NCBI GenBank assembly: GCA_963971305.1 | Contig: OZ020306.1 | Span: 5,262,842 to 5,326,841 of the forward strand | Direction of reading: 5' to 3' | From: Arcuatula senhousia | Taxonomy: Eukaryota; Mollusca; Bivalvia; Mytilida; Mytilidae | Length of the DNA: 64,000 bases | Shown here: positions 10,516 to 23,400 of the stretch, piece after piece | How the letters are laid out: each line of letters opens with the position of its first letter | Numbering within the stretch: position 1 is the first letter of the stretch | Notes under the pieces: model-generated | What the model was told of the DNA's origin: nothing | The model's input: only the letters and a program-made list of their open reading frames with translations | The model's database searches: none | Made by a program: the position numbers and the translations under genes

Positions 10516-11145
10516 TTAACCCTTTCCTACATGTAGACGCCATTGGACACCTCTTTGTCATTCTGGTGACCCCCCCCCACTTTTTGTCCCTCTCTACCCT
10601 TCTAATCTCCCTGTAAAAGCATGATTGGGGTTATTTTGACAAATAGAATTGTGCCTAAAAAATGGTCACTTTTGTCGCGCGGTTAGGGACTAAAAAGATG
10701 TTCCAGGGGGGTTTCCTAAAGGGGATTATGGTCAGGGGGTCGAGGGGGCAGTAATGCCCCCTGCCGCCAGGACAATTTTTTAACCCTCAGGACTGTGACA
10801 ATTGCTCCCAAAATTACCTCAAATGCCACATTTTTAAAAATTGTAGGTCAGAGAACAATTGGACTTGACCATAATTTAAAAAAAAAATTTAAAGGTCAAA
10901 ATTTGGTTGTCAAATGATGGAAAAAAAACTTTTTTGTCATTTTATGGCCAGCCTTGGTTACCATAGCAACCATGAAAATGGCCATTGAGACCTGCATCAA
11001 TAGACCCTGGCCCAGTGAACAGCTTGAATAAGTTTCAAAACCTTTGGATGAAAAATAAATTTTTTACAACCTTTTCATTTTTTTGCCTTTTTTCATTGTG
11101 CATTTTTGCCATTTTTTCACTATTGTTCATGGAGGAAAGGGTTAA
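10516..11145. mobile_element. piggyBac-like non-autonomous element with TTAA target sites (copy 1)
   Basis: TTAA at 10516 and 11142 flanks ends CCCTTTCCTACATG and CATGGAGGAAAGGG. CCC...GGG ends inside TTAA duplications are the piggyBac signature. The 622-bp interior has no open transposase frame. It sits in the presumed DENND11 3' UTR. Confidence 0.75.
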
Positions 11146-12402
11146 CCAATGCTTATTTTAAACGTGCATATGTTCCATATTCAAATATTAAAAAGATATT
11201 TTAAATCCCTGATTTTTTTCTTGGACTTTTTTAATCCTTGGCATTGTGATGCACTATAGAACCAATTTTAACCACTTAATAGCATTCTTAGTAAAATGAT
11301 TGCCAAAATTTCAAAGCCACTTAGTACTACCGGGGTATTATATTTTAAAAGTGTACATAAATAATTTGTTATCTTATTGGAGAGAAAAAAACTAGATCGA
11401 TGATGAAGCCATATTAAAATTTTGAAAGCTAGTCTTCTTTATATACATGTACATGTATGTACACAGATATGTATTGTTGATTAGAACATTTTTACAATCC
11501 ATATAATTTGTTTAACAGCTTTTAATTTGCTTACAAATGTAAGATGATAATTAATACTTTAACAATGTATGATGCATTAGATATAAGATTTGATGACCAA
11601 AGTAAAAAATAACAAGAAAAACAAACTTTTCCTATGAACTACAATGTAGAAATTACCATGTCTTGGTTAAGCTGTCAATTCACAATATATTACAGATAAC
11701 TTCTGAAAATAACTGAAATTATGATTTAAATACTTGCTTTTTATTGTATAACTGTGCCAAATTATTTTTGTAAGTTAGTATATTTTGTTATGGTAAATAA
11801 AGGTTACATGTATGTTCATATTTTGTATTAAAGTGCAGTGTATTGTATTAATATATTGTAATTTTATATGTTTAGTAGCCTTGCTCCTTCCTTGGAAAAA
11901 TGTATATTTAAGGATCTTAAAAAAGGTTTAACTTGATTTTTACGCAAATTATTTACCTGCTCTTCATATGAATACTGTGACTATTTTCTTTGTTGTTGTT
12001 AGGTAAGGTTGCTGTTAAAAATAATCGTCGTTCAAGTAAGAGGTTTCAGGTTACTGTTTATTTGGTAATGTCCACCTTCTAGATTAAATTTTGTTACTTT
12101 AATTGTTTCATTATTGATGTTCAGTAAGCATACTTGAATCAATATTTCGATTTTGTTTTTCTAACCAAGTAATTTCAGAAGTTATAAATATATGTATATG
12201 TATGTCTTGAAAAAGAATTTCTAGAGATTTTAAGGTTTTCATATGATCTCTAAATAATATTGTTTAAACAACTCTCAATCAATATTTAACCAATAAGATG
12301 TGGCTCTTCTTGTGTTACATTCCATGTTTTCTGTTCTGTATATGTTGACATTATTTATTGTTTTTTTTTATCAGGTTGTTATTCTATTGTTAATTAATGT
12401 GC

Positions 12403-12408
12403 AATAAA
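12403..12408 (+). promoter_or_regulatory. Candidate DENND11 poly(A) signal AATAAA
   Basis: AATAAA lies about 2 kb after the stop codon and is followed within 25 bases by CTGTTTTCTTTT, a U-rich downstream element. An alternative AATAAA sits at 11796. In AT-rich DNA this hexamer is common by chance. Confidence 0.35.
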
Positions 12409-12599
12409 ATCTTTTGACTCTGTTTTCTTTTATCATTTTCCAGTAAAGATTCCCACTAGAACTCGGTAGAACCTATACTTGCCAAGTTGCCATCAATAGC
12501 ATTAAATAATCATTGTGAAACACACAAAAAACAAATCTTTGTCTGCATTAGTTTCAAACAAAAAAAACCACCCACTATTTTTGACATTTTAATGGCTGT

Positions 12600-13265
12600 A
12601 ACCCCTATAAAGGTCCATCTGACCCAATTACTTTTTTAGAGCCTAAAAGGTTGAAGGTTTAAGCAAGCAACAACTTTCCCAGCAATAGTTTTCAATCTAC
12701 AGAACAAACAAGAAATCTGTGAGTCAATGCTCACTAGCATTACCCCTGCTTTCACAACTACTACATGTACTAGTATGCAATGTGCTTAATGTAAACATTA
12801 CAGCAAAAAGGAAGAAAATATTTGATGGATCAAAAAATGTATCCCACAATACATCATGTCCATATCAAGCTTGTTACCAAATATCAGCAACCTATGAGTA
12901 GTAGTTGCTGAGTTATACATGTAAATGAATGAAAAGTTATGAGCAAATAAAAAGCAGGAGGGAATTAAAGTGTGACTGAAAAAATTAAAATTTTCAGTAA
13001 ACAGGAAGTAGATGTCTGATGGATCGTCAAAACATATCTCACAATACTTAATATCCATATCAAGCTTGTTACCAATATTAGCAATCTAGGATTAATAGTT
13101 ACCAAGTTATGAGCAAATGAAAAGTAGGACGGAAATAAAGTCTGGTGGAAAAATTTTAAGCTTTCAGTTATAAGATGTACATGTCCGTTTGACCTAAAAA
13201 CATATCCAACTATGCATCATGTCCATATAAAGCTTATCATTAAATATGAACAACCTAATTACCAT
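12600..13265. repeat. Degenerate ~170-190-bp tandem repeat (3 units)
   Basis: The phrase CATGTCCATATCAAGCTTGT recurs near 12857, 13050 (as TAATATCCATATCAAGCTTG) and 13220 in diverged units that also share a GAGTTATGAGCAAAT segment. It is intergenic, with no coding potential. Confidence 0.55.
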
Positions 13266-13771
13266 TATTACTGATCAAATGGTCAGTTGGGTCCACTTAA
13301 ATTTCTACCCCACTTGACATTCTTTTCATGATTTATACTAACAACAGGTGCTTCATGCTCACCAACTTCACTGACCCATAGATATATTATGTATATTATA
13401 TCTGACCTAATATTAAACCACTTTCTTCTCTTAAGAGGCCTTAAGTGTTCACACCTGTTGGTGTCATTTAAATTCAATTGAAAAAGATACCACAATATTC
13501 TGATATTGAGTAAATATTTGTGAATTGATAATTTCTGATAACATACACAGCTACATGTTACACTTCTTGCATACCAAGTTTGTTAAATTCTATTCTGTAG
13601 TTTAAGATGAGTTGCGTCACTAACTTTGATCAGGATTATCTGCAAATTTCTAAGTCCAAAGGGCCATTAATCTCATAAAAAAGTTGTGGATCAAAAATTC
13701 CCGGTAACATTCACAACTGCAGATGGTGTATTTCTGGCATACCAAGTTTGGTTAAATTCTGTTCAGTAATT

Positions 13772-14280
13772 TAAGGTTCGTCTTTTTTTAGTCTATGTGG
13801 AGCCTAAACTACACATTCAATTGCTTAATAAGGCGTAGCAGCGTCTAGATAAATTATTTTTGCATAAAGTTTTAGTATTTTGTAGGTGTAAAGTTGATCC
13901 ATTTTGCCGGAGCATTTTCTTTGCGTTTTTTAATTCACTCAAATATAGCCGAATATCAACCTTGCCCTGTCAAATGGCCTCCACCTGCAAGGTAGTTCTA
14001 TTATTGATGTTATTGAATCTATACTCACAATCGGTTTTATGGAAGATTATTAAGGGGTTATTCATGCTTTATTAAGATACAATTTGAACGGAAATAAAAT
14101 GAAAAGAGAAAACAACAAGATTTATCTTGAGAAATAGAAGGGAAAATGATCGGCGATTTTTATAGCTAGACGCTGCTACACTTTATTTTTTATTTCTATG
14201 TGTAGTTTTAAGTCATACATAGACTAGAAAAATAGGTCAAATAACTACCATTTTTTTCGAAGTGTAACTTGAACCTTAAA
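13772..14280. mobile_element. MITE-like element with ~70-bp inverted ends
   Basis: The left arm (about 13784-13857, with TAGTCTATGTGGAG and GGCGTAGCAGCGTCTAGATA) is mirrored by the right arm (about 14160-14233, TAGCTAGACGCTGCTACAC to CATACATAGACTA). The outermost bases TTTAAGGTTC and GAACCTTAAA also match inversely. The interior is noncoding. Confidence 0.68.
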
Positions 14281-14446
14281 AGGAGTTGCGCTCACAAACT
14301 GTGACATTTATTTATAACAAAGGAATACTGTACCAATGGGGCATTCAAATATAGTAAGTCTGAAAAGACCAAGACAAAATCAGTAAACATATAAGACATT
14401 TGACTATTTCAGGACTGGATTTGAATTATATGCATTTTATAAAAAC

Positions 14447-17400
14447 AAGAGGCTCCCAGGAGCCTGAATCGCTCACCTGACATATGTGCCTGAAGTAAAG
14501 GTTATAAGGCAAAATCTATTTAACGTTGAAAGGGTCATAAGATTAATAAGGGGGTCATCTGACAATATGGTGGATCTAAAGGTGCTGATCACTTTTGTTC
14601 TCAATCAAAATCTAAAAATCTGTCACCCTTTTTGAGTTATTTGCAACAAAATGCAGTTTAACCTAATGTTCTATTTTTGCCACAGCGGCCATGTTTTACA
14701 ACCAATCAAAAATCCCCACAACAGTTCTATACACCTAATAATAATAAACAATAATACCAAGTTTGGTTCCATTTGGACTTAAAGTGTCAGAGGAGTTAAC
14801 ATTTTGAATATAAGGAAATGCAGTTAAAATGCTCAATTTTGACGTTCCAAGGGCAATAACTCCTCAAAGGAAAGGTCCTACAACGTTGACCCTGTTACAT
14901 ATTTTGTAGATCTTGATGCGCTTAACAATATGCAATTTAAATTTCTCAAATATCTTGTAAATTTTTCAAGATATTGAGCTAAACAGGTGCAAAATTTGCA
15001 AAAAATCCACAAAAAGGGCAATAACTCCTACATGGGTTGTTGGATTTTCTTCAAAATTTCAGAGCTTGTAGATCTTGAGGTGCTGATCACTTTTGTTCCC
15101 AATCAAAATTTTGAAATCTGTCACCGTTTTAGAGTTATTTGCAAAAAACTGCCATTTACCCCTATGTTCTATTTTTAGCCACAGCGACCATGTTTTACGA
15201 CCAATAAAAAATCCCCACATCAGTTCTATACACCTAATGCTAATAAACAACTATACTAAGTTTGGTTCCATTTGGACTTAAAGTGTCAGAGGAGTTAACG
15301 TTTTCAATGTAATGAGGAAATGCTGTTAAAATGCTAAATTTTGACGTTCTAAGGGCAATAACTCCTAAAAGGAAAGGTCCTACAACGTTGACCCTATTAC
15401 ATATTTTGTAGATCTTGATGTGCTTAACAATGTGCAATTTAAATTTCTCAAAAATCTAGTATAGTTTTCAAGATATTGAGCTAAACAGGTGCAAAATTTG
15501 CAAAAAATCCATAAAAAGGGCAATAACTCCTACATGGGTTGTTGGATTTTCTTCAAAATTTCAGAGCTGGTAGATCTTGAGAGGCTGATCACTTTTGTTC
15601 CCAATCAAAATTTTGAAATCTGTCACCGTTTTAGAGTTATTTGCAAAAAACTGCCATTTACCTCTATGTTCTATTTTTAGCCACAGCGACCATGTTTTAC
15701 GACCAATCAAAAATCCCCACATCAGTTCTATACACCTAATGCTAATAAACAACTATACTAAGTTTGGTTCCATTTGGACTTAAAGTGTCAGAGGAGTTAA
15801 CGTTTTCAATGTAATGAGGAAATGCTGTTAAAATGCTCAATTTTGACGTTCCAAGGGCAATAACTCCTCAAAGGAAAGGTCCTACAACGTTGACCCTGTT
15901 ACATATTTTGTAGATCTTGATGTGCTTAACAATATGCAATTTAAATTTCTCAAATATCTTGTAAATTTTTCAAGATATTGAGCTAAACAGGTGCAAAATT
16001 TGCAAAAAATCCACAAAAAGGGCAATAACTCCTACATGGGTTGTTGGATTTTCTTCAAAATTTCAGAGCTTGTAGAAATTGAGGTGCTGATCACTTTTGT
16101 TCCCAATCAAAATTTTGAAATCTGTCACCGTTTTAGAGTTATTTGCAAAAAACTGCCATTTACCCCTATGTTCTATTTTTAGCCACAGCGACCATGTTTT
16201 ACGACCAATCAAAAATCCCCACATCAGTTCTATACACCTAATGCTAATAAACAACTATACCAAGTTTGGTTCCATTTGGACTTAAAGTGTCAGAGGAGTT
16301 AACGTTTTCAATGTAATGAGGAAATGCTGTTAAAATGCTCAATTTTGACGTTCCAAGGGCAATAACTCCTCAAAGGAAAGGTCCTACAACGTTGACCCTG
16401 TTACATATTTTGTAGATCTTGATGTGCTTAACAATATGCAATTTAAATTTCTCAAATATCTTGTAAATTTTTCAAGATATTGAGCTAAACAGGTGCAAAA
16501 TTTGCAAAAAATCCAGAAAAAAGGGCAATAACTCCTACATGGGTTGTTGGATTTTCTTCAAAATTTCAGAGCTTGTAGATCTTGAGGTGCTGATCACTTT
16601 TGTTCCCAATCAAAATTTTGAAATCTGTCACAGTTTTAGAGTTATTTGCAAAAAACTGCCATTTACCCCTATGTTCTATTTTTAGCCACAGCGACCATGT
16701 TTTACGACCAATCAAAAATCCCCACATCAGTTCTATACACCTAATGCTAATAAACAACTATACCAAGTTTGGTTCCATTTGGACTTAAAGTGTCAGAGGA
16801 GTTAACGTTTTCAATGTAATGAGGAAATGCTGTTAAAATGCTAAATTTTGACGTTCTAAGGGCAATAACTCCTCAAAGGAAAGGTCCTACAACGTTGACC
16901 CTATTACATATTTTGTAGATCTTGATGTGCTTAACAATGTGCAATTTAAATTTCTCAAATATCTAGTATAGTTTTAAAGATATTGAGCTAAACAGGTGCA
17001 AAATTTGCAAAAAATCCACAAAAAGGGCAATAACTCCTACATGGGTTGTTGGATTTTCTTCAAAATTTCAGAGCTGGTAGATCTTGAGAGGCTGATCACT
17101 TTTGTTCCCAATCAAAATTTTGAAATCTGTCACCGTTTTAGAGTTATTTGCAAAAAACTGCCATTTACCTCTATGTTCTATTTTTAGCCACAGCGACCAT
17201 GTTTTACGACCAATCAAAAATCCCCACACCAGTTCTATACACCTAATGCTAATAAACAACTATACCAAGTTTGGTTCCATTTAGACTAAAAGTGTCAGAG
17301 GAGTTAACGTTTTCAATGTAATGAGGAAATGCTGTTAAAATGCTCAATTTTGACGTTCCAAGGACAATAACTCCTCAAAGGAAAGGTCCTACAACGTTGA

Positions 17401-20400
17401 CCCTGTTACATATTTTGTAGATCTTGATGCGCTTAACAATATGCAATTTAAATTTCTCAAATATCTTGTAAATTGTTCAAGATATTGAGCTAAACAGGTG
17501 CAAAATTTGCAAAAAATCCACAAAAAGGGCAATAACTCCTACATGGGTTGTTGGATTTTCTTCAAAATTTCAGATCTTGTAGATCTTGAGGTGCTGATCA
17601 CTTTTGTTCCCAATCAAAATTTTGAAATCTGTCACCGTTTTAGAGTTATTTGCAAAAAACTGCCATTTACCTCTATGTTCTATTTTTAGCCACAGCGACC
17701 ATGTTTTACGACCAATCAAAAATCCCCACATCAGTTCTATACACCTAATGCTAATAAACAACTATACTAAGTTTGGTTCCATTTGGACTTAAAGTGTCAG
17801 AGGAGTTAACGTTTTCAATGTAATGAGGAAATGCTGTTAAAATGCTCAATTTTGACGTTCCAAGGGCAATAACTCCTCAAAGGAAAGGTCCTACAACGTT
17901 GACCCTGTTACATATTTTGTAGATCTTGATGTGCTTAACAATATGCAATTTAAATTTCTCAAATATCTTGTAAATTTTTCAAGATATTGAGCTAAACAGG
18001 TGCAAAATTTGCAAAAAATCCACAAAAAGGGCAATAACTCCTACATGGGTTGTTGGATTTTCTTCAAAATTTCAGAGCTTGTAGAAATTGAGGTGCTGAT
18101 CACTTTTGTTCCCAATCAAAATTTTGAAATCTGTCACCGTTTTAGAGTTATTTGCAAAAAACTGCCATTTACCCCTATGTTCTATTTTTAGCCACAGCGA
18201 CCATGTTTTACGACCAATCAAAAATCCCCACATCAGTTCTATACACCTAATGCTAATAAACAACTATACCAAGTTTGGTTCCATTTGGACTTAAAGTGTC
18301 AGAGGAGTTAACGTTTTCAATGTAATGAGGAAATGCTGTTAAAATGCTCAATTTTGACGTTCCAAGGGCAATAACTCCTCAAAGGAAAGGTCCTACAACG
18401 TTGACCCTGTTACATATTTTGTAGATCTTGATGTGCTTAACAATATGCAATTTAAATTTCTCAAATATCTTGTAAATTTTTCAAGATATTGAGCTAAACA
18501 GGTGCAAAATTTGCAAAAAATCCAGAAAAAAGGGCAATAACTCCTACATGGGTTGTTGGATTTTCTTCAAAATTTCAGAGCTTGTAGATCTTGAGGTGCT
18601 GATCACTTTTGTTCCCAATCAAAATTTTGAAATCTGTCACAGTTTTAGAGTTATTTGCAAAAAACTGCCATTTACCCCTATGTTCTATTTTTAGCCACAG
18701 CGACCATGTTTTACGACCAATCAAAAATCCCCACATCAGTTCTATACACCTAATGCTAATAAACAACTATACCAAGTTTGGTTCCATTTGGACTTAAAGT
18801 GTCAGAGGAGTTAACGTTTTCAATGTAATGAGGAAATGCTGTTAAAATGCTAAATTTTGACGTTCTAAGGGCAATAACTCCTCAAAGGAAAGGTCCTACA
18901 ACGTTGACCCTATTACATATTTTGTAGATCTTGATGTGCTTAACAATGTGCAATTTAAATTTCTCAAATATCTAGTATAGTTTTAAAGATATTGAGCTAA
19001 ACAGGTGCAAAATTTGCAAAAAATCCACAAAAAGGGCAATAACTCCTACATGGGTTGTTGGATTTTCTTCAAAATTTCAGAGCTGGTAGATCTTGAGAGG
19101 CTGATCACTTTTGTTCCCAATCAAAATTTTGAAATCTGTCACCGTTTTAGAGTTATTTGCAAAAAACTGCCATTTACCTCTATGTTCTATTTTTAGCCAC
19201 AGCGACCATGTTTTACGACCAATCAAAAATCCCCACACCAGTTCTATACACCTAATGCTAATAAACAACTATACCAAGTTTGGTTCCATTTAGACTAAAA
19301 GTGTCAGAGGAGTTAACGTTTTCAATGTAATGAGGAAATGCTGTTAAAATGCTCAATTTTGACGTTCCAAGGACAATAACTCCTCAAAGGAAAGGTCCTA
19401 CAACGTTGACCCTGTTACATATTTTGTAGATCTTGATGCGCTTAACAATATGCAATTTAAATTTCTCAAATATCTTGTAAATTGTTCAAGATATTGAGCT
19501 AAACAGGTGCAAAATTTGCAAAAAATCCACAAAAAGGGCAATAACTCCTACATGGGTTGTTGGATTTTCTTCAAAATTTCAGATCTTGTAGATCTTGAGG
19601 TGCTGATCACTTTTGTTCCCAATCAAAATTTTGAAATCTGTCACCGTTTTAGAGTTATTTGCAAAAAACTGCCATTTACCCCTATGTTCTATTTTTAGCC
19701 ACAGCGACCATGTTTTACGACCAATCAAAAATCCCACACCAGTTCTATATACCTAATGCTAATAAACAACTATACCAAGTTTGGTTCCATTTGGACTTAA
19801 AGTGTCAGAGGAGTAAACGTTTTCAATGTAATGATGAAATGCTGTTAAAATGCTAAATTTTGACGTTCTAAGGGCAATAACTCCTAAAAGGAAAGGTCCT
19901 ACAACGTTGACCCTATTACATATTTTGTAGATCTTGATGTGCTTAACAATGTGCAATTTAAATTTCTCAAATATCTAGTATAGTTTTCAAGATATTGAGC
20001 TAAACAGGTGCAAAATTTGCAAAAAATCCACAAAAAGGGCAATAACTCCTACATGGGTTGTTGGATTTTCTTCAAAATTTCAGAGCTGGTAGATCTTGAG
20101 AGGCTGATCACTTTTGTTCCCAATCAAAATTTTGAAATCTGTCACCGTTTTAGAGTTATTTGCAAAAAACTGCCATTTACCTCTATGTTCTATTTTTAGC
20201 CACAGCGACCATGTTTTACGACCAATCAAAAATCCCCACATCAGTTCTATACACCTAATGCTAATAAACAACTATACCAAGTTTGGTTCCATTTAGACTA
20301 AAAGTGTCAGAGGAGTTAACGTTTTCAATGTAATGAGGAAATGCTGTTAAAATGCTCAATTTTGACGTTCCAAGGACAATAACTCCTCAAAGGAAAGGTC

Positions 20401-23400
20401 CTACAACGTTGACCCTGTTACATATTTTGTAGATCTTGATGCGCTTAACAATATGCAATTTAAATTTCTCAAATATCTTGTAAATTGTTCAAGATATTGA
20501 GCTAAACAGGTGCAAAATTTGCAAAAAATCCACAAAAAGGGCAATAACTCCTACATGGGTTGTTGGATTTTCTTCAAAATTTCAGATCTTGTAGATCTTG
20601 AGGTGCTGATCACTTTTGTTCCCAATCAAAATTTTGAAATCTGTCACCGTTTTAGAGTTATTTGCAAAAAACTGCCATTTACCCCTATGTTCTATTTTTA
20701 GCCACAGCGACCATGTTTTACGACCAATCAAAAATCCCACACCAGTTCTATACACCTAATGCTAATAAACAACTATACCAAGTTTGGTTCCATTTGGACT
20801 TAAAGTGTCAGAGGAGTAAACGTTTTCAATGTAATGATGAAATGCTGTTAAAATGCTAAATTTTGACGTTCTAAGGGCAATAACTCCTTAAAGGAAAGGT
20901 CCTACAACGTTGACCCTATTACATATTTTGTAGATCTTGATGTGCTTAACAATGTGCAATTTAAATTTCTCAAATATCTAGTATAGTTTTCAAGATATTG
21001 AGCTAAACAGGTGCAAAATTTGCAAAAAATCCACAAAAAGGGCAATAACTCCTACATGGGTTGTTGGATTTTCTTCAAAATTTCAGAGCTGGTAGATCTT
21101 GAGAGGCTGATCACTTTTGTTCCCAATCAAAATTTTGAAATCTGTCACCGTTTTAGAGTTATTTGCAAAAAACTGCCATTTACCTCTATGTTCTATTTTT
21201 AGCCACAGCGACCATGTTTTACGACCAATCAAAAATCCCCACATCAGTTCTATACACCTAATGCTAATAAACAACTATACCAAGTTTGGTTCCATTTAGA
21301 CTAAAAGTGTCAGAGGAGTTAACGTTTTCAATGTAATGAGGAAATGCTGTTAAAATGCTCAATTTTGACGTTCCAAGGACAATAACTCCTCAAAGGAAAG
21401 GTCCTACAACGTTGACCCTGTTACATATTTTGTAGATCTTGATGCGCTTAACAATATGCAATTTAAATTTCTCAAATATCTTGTAAATTGTTCAAGATAT
21501 TGAGCTAAACAGGTGCAAAATTTGCAAAAAATCCACAAAAAGGGCAATAACTCCTACATGGGTTGTTGGATTTTCTTCAAAATTTCAGATCTTGTAGATC
21601 TTGAGGTGCTGATCACTTTTGTTCCCAATCAAAATTTTGAAATCTGTCACCGTTTTAGAGTTATTTGCAAAAAACTGCCATTTACCCCTATGTTCTATTT
21701 TTAGCCACAGCGACCATGTTTTACGACCAATCAAAAATCCCACACCAGTTCTATACACCTAATGCTAATAAACAACTATACCAAGTTTGGTTCCATTTGG
21801 ACTTAAAGTGTCAGAGGAGTAAACGTTTTCAATGTAATGATGAAATGCTGTTAAAATGCTAAATTTTGACGTTCTAAGGGCAATAACTCCTTAAAGGAAA
21901 GGTCCTACAACGTTGACCCTATTACATATTTTGTAGATCTTGATGTGCTTAACAATGTGCAATTTAAATTTCTCAAATATCTAGTATAGTTTTCAAGATA
22001 TTGAGCTAAACAGGTGCAAAATTTGCAAAAAATCCACAAAAAGGGCAATAACTCCTACATGGGTTGTTGGATTTTCTTCAAAATTTCAGAGCTGGTAGAT
22101 CTTGAGAGGCTGATCACTTTTGTTCCCATCAAAATTTTGAAATCTGTCACCGTTTTAGAGTTATTTGCAAAAAACTGCCTTTTACCTCTATGTTCTATTT
22201 TTAGCCACAGCGACCATGTTTTACGACCAATCAAAAATCCCCACATCAGTTCTATACACCTAATGGTAATATACAATTATACGAAGTTTGGTTCCATTTG
22301 GACTTAAAGTGTCAGAGGAGTCAACGTTTTCAATGTAATGAGGAAATGCTGTTAAAATGCTCAATTTTGACGTTCCAAGGACAATAACTCCTCAAAGGAA
22401 AGGTCCTACAACGTTGACCCTGTTACATATTTTGTAGATCTTGATGCGCTTAACAATATGCAATTTAAATTTCTCAAATATCTTGTAAATTGTTCAAGAT
22501 ATTGAGCTAAACAGGTGCAAAATTTGCAAAAAATCCACAAAAAGGGCAATAACTCCTACATGGGTTGTTGGATTTTCTTCAAAATTTCAGATCTTGTAGA
22601 TCTTGAGGTGCTGATCACTTTTGTTCCCAATCAAAATTTTGAAATCTGTCACCGTTTTAGAGTTATTTGCAAAAAACTGCCATTTACCCCTATGTTCTAT
22701 TTTTAGCCACAGCGACCATGTTTTACGACCAATCAAAAATCCCACACCAGTTCTATACACCTAATGCTAATAAACAACTATACCAAGTTTGGTTCCATTT
22801 GGACTTAAAGTGTCAGAGGAGTAAACGTTTTCAATGTAATGATGAAATGCTGTTAAAATGCTAAATTTTGACGTTCTAAGGGCAATAACTCCTTAAAGGA
22901 AAGGTCCTACAACGTTGACCCTATTACATATTTTGTAGATCTTGATGTGCTTAACAATGTGCAATTTAAATTTCTCAAATATCTAGTATAGTTTTCAAGA
23001 TATTGAGCTAAACAGGTGCAAAATTTGCAAAAAATCCACAAAAAGGGCAATAACTCCTACATGGGTTGTTGGATTTTCTTCAAAATTTCAGAGCTGGTAG
23101 ATCTTGAGAGGCTGATCACTTTTGTTCCCAATCAAAATTTTGAAATCTGTCACCGTTTTAGAGTTATTTGCAAAAAACTGCCATTTACCTCTATGTTCTA
23201 TTTTTAGCCACAGCGACCATGTTTTACGACCAATCAAAAATCCCCACATCAGTTCTATACACCTAATGCTAATAAACAACTATACCAAGTTTGGTTCCAT
23301 TTAGACTAAAAGTGTCAGAGGAGTTAACGTTTTCAATGTAATGAGGAAATGCTGTTAAAATGCTCAATTTTGACGTTCCAAGGACAATAACTCCTCAAAG

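Larger units (their letters stand above)
10436..12430 (+). other. Probable DENND11 3' UTR and downstream sequence, with piggyBac-like insertion
   Basis: AT-rich sequence with no further exon follows the DENND11 stop. Two AATAAA hexamers in sense orientation (11796-11801 and 12403-12408) are candidate poly(A) signals; the second is followed by a T-rich stretch. A piggyBac-like element occupies 10520-11141. The true 3' end cannot be fixed without transcript data. Confidence 0.45.
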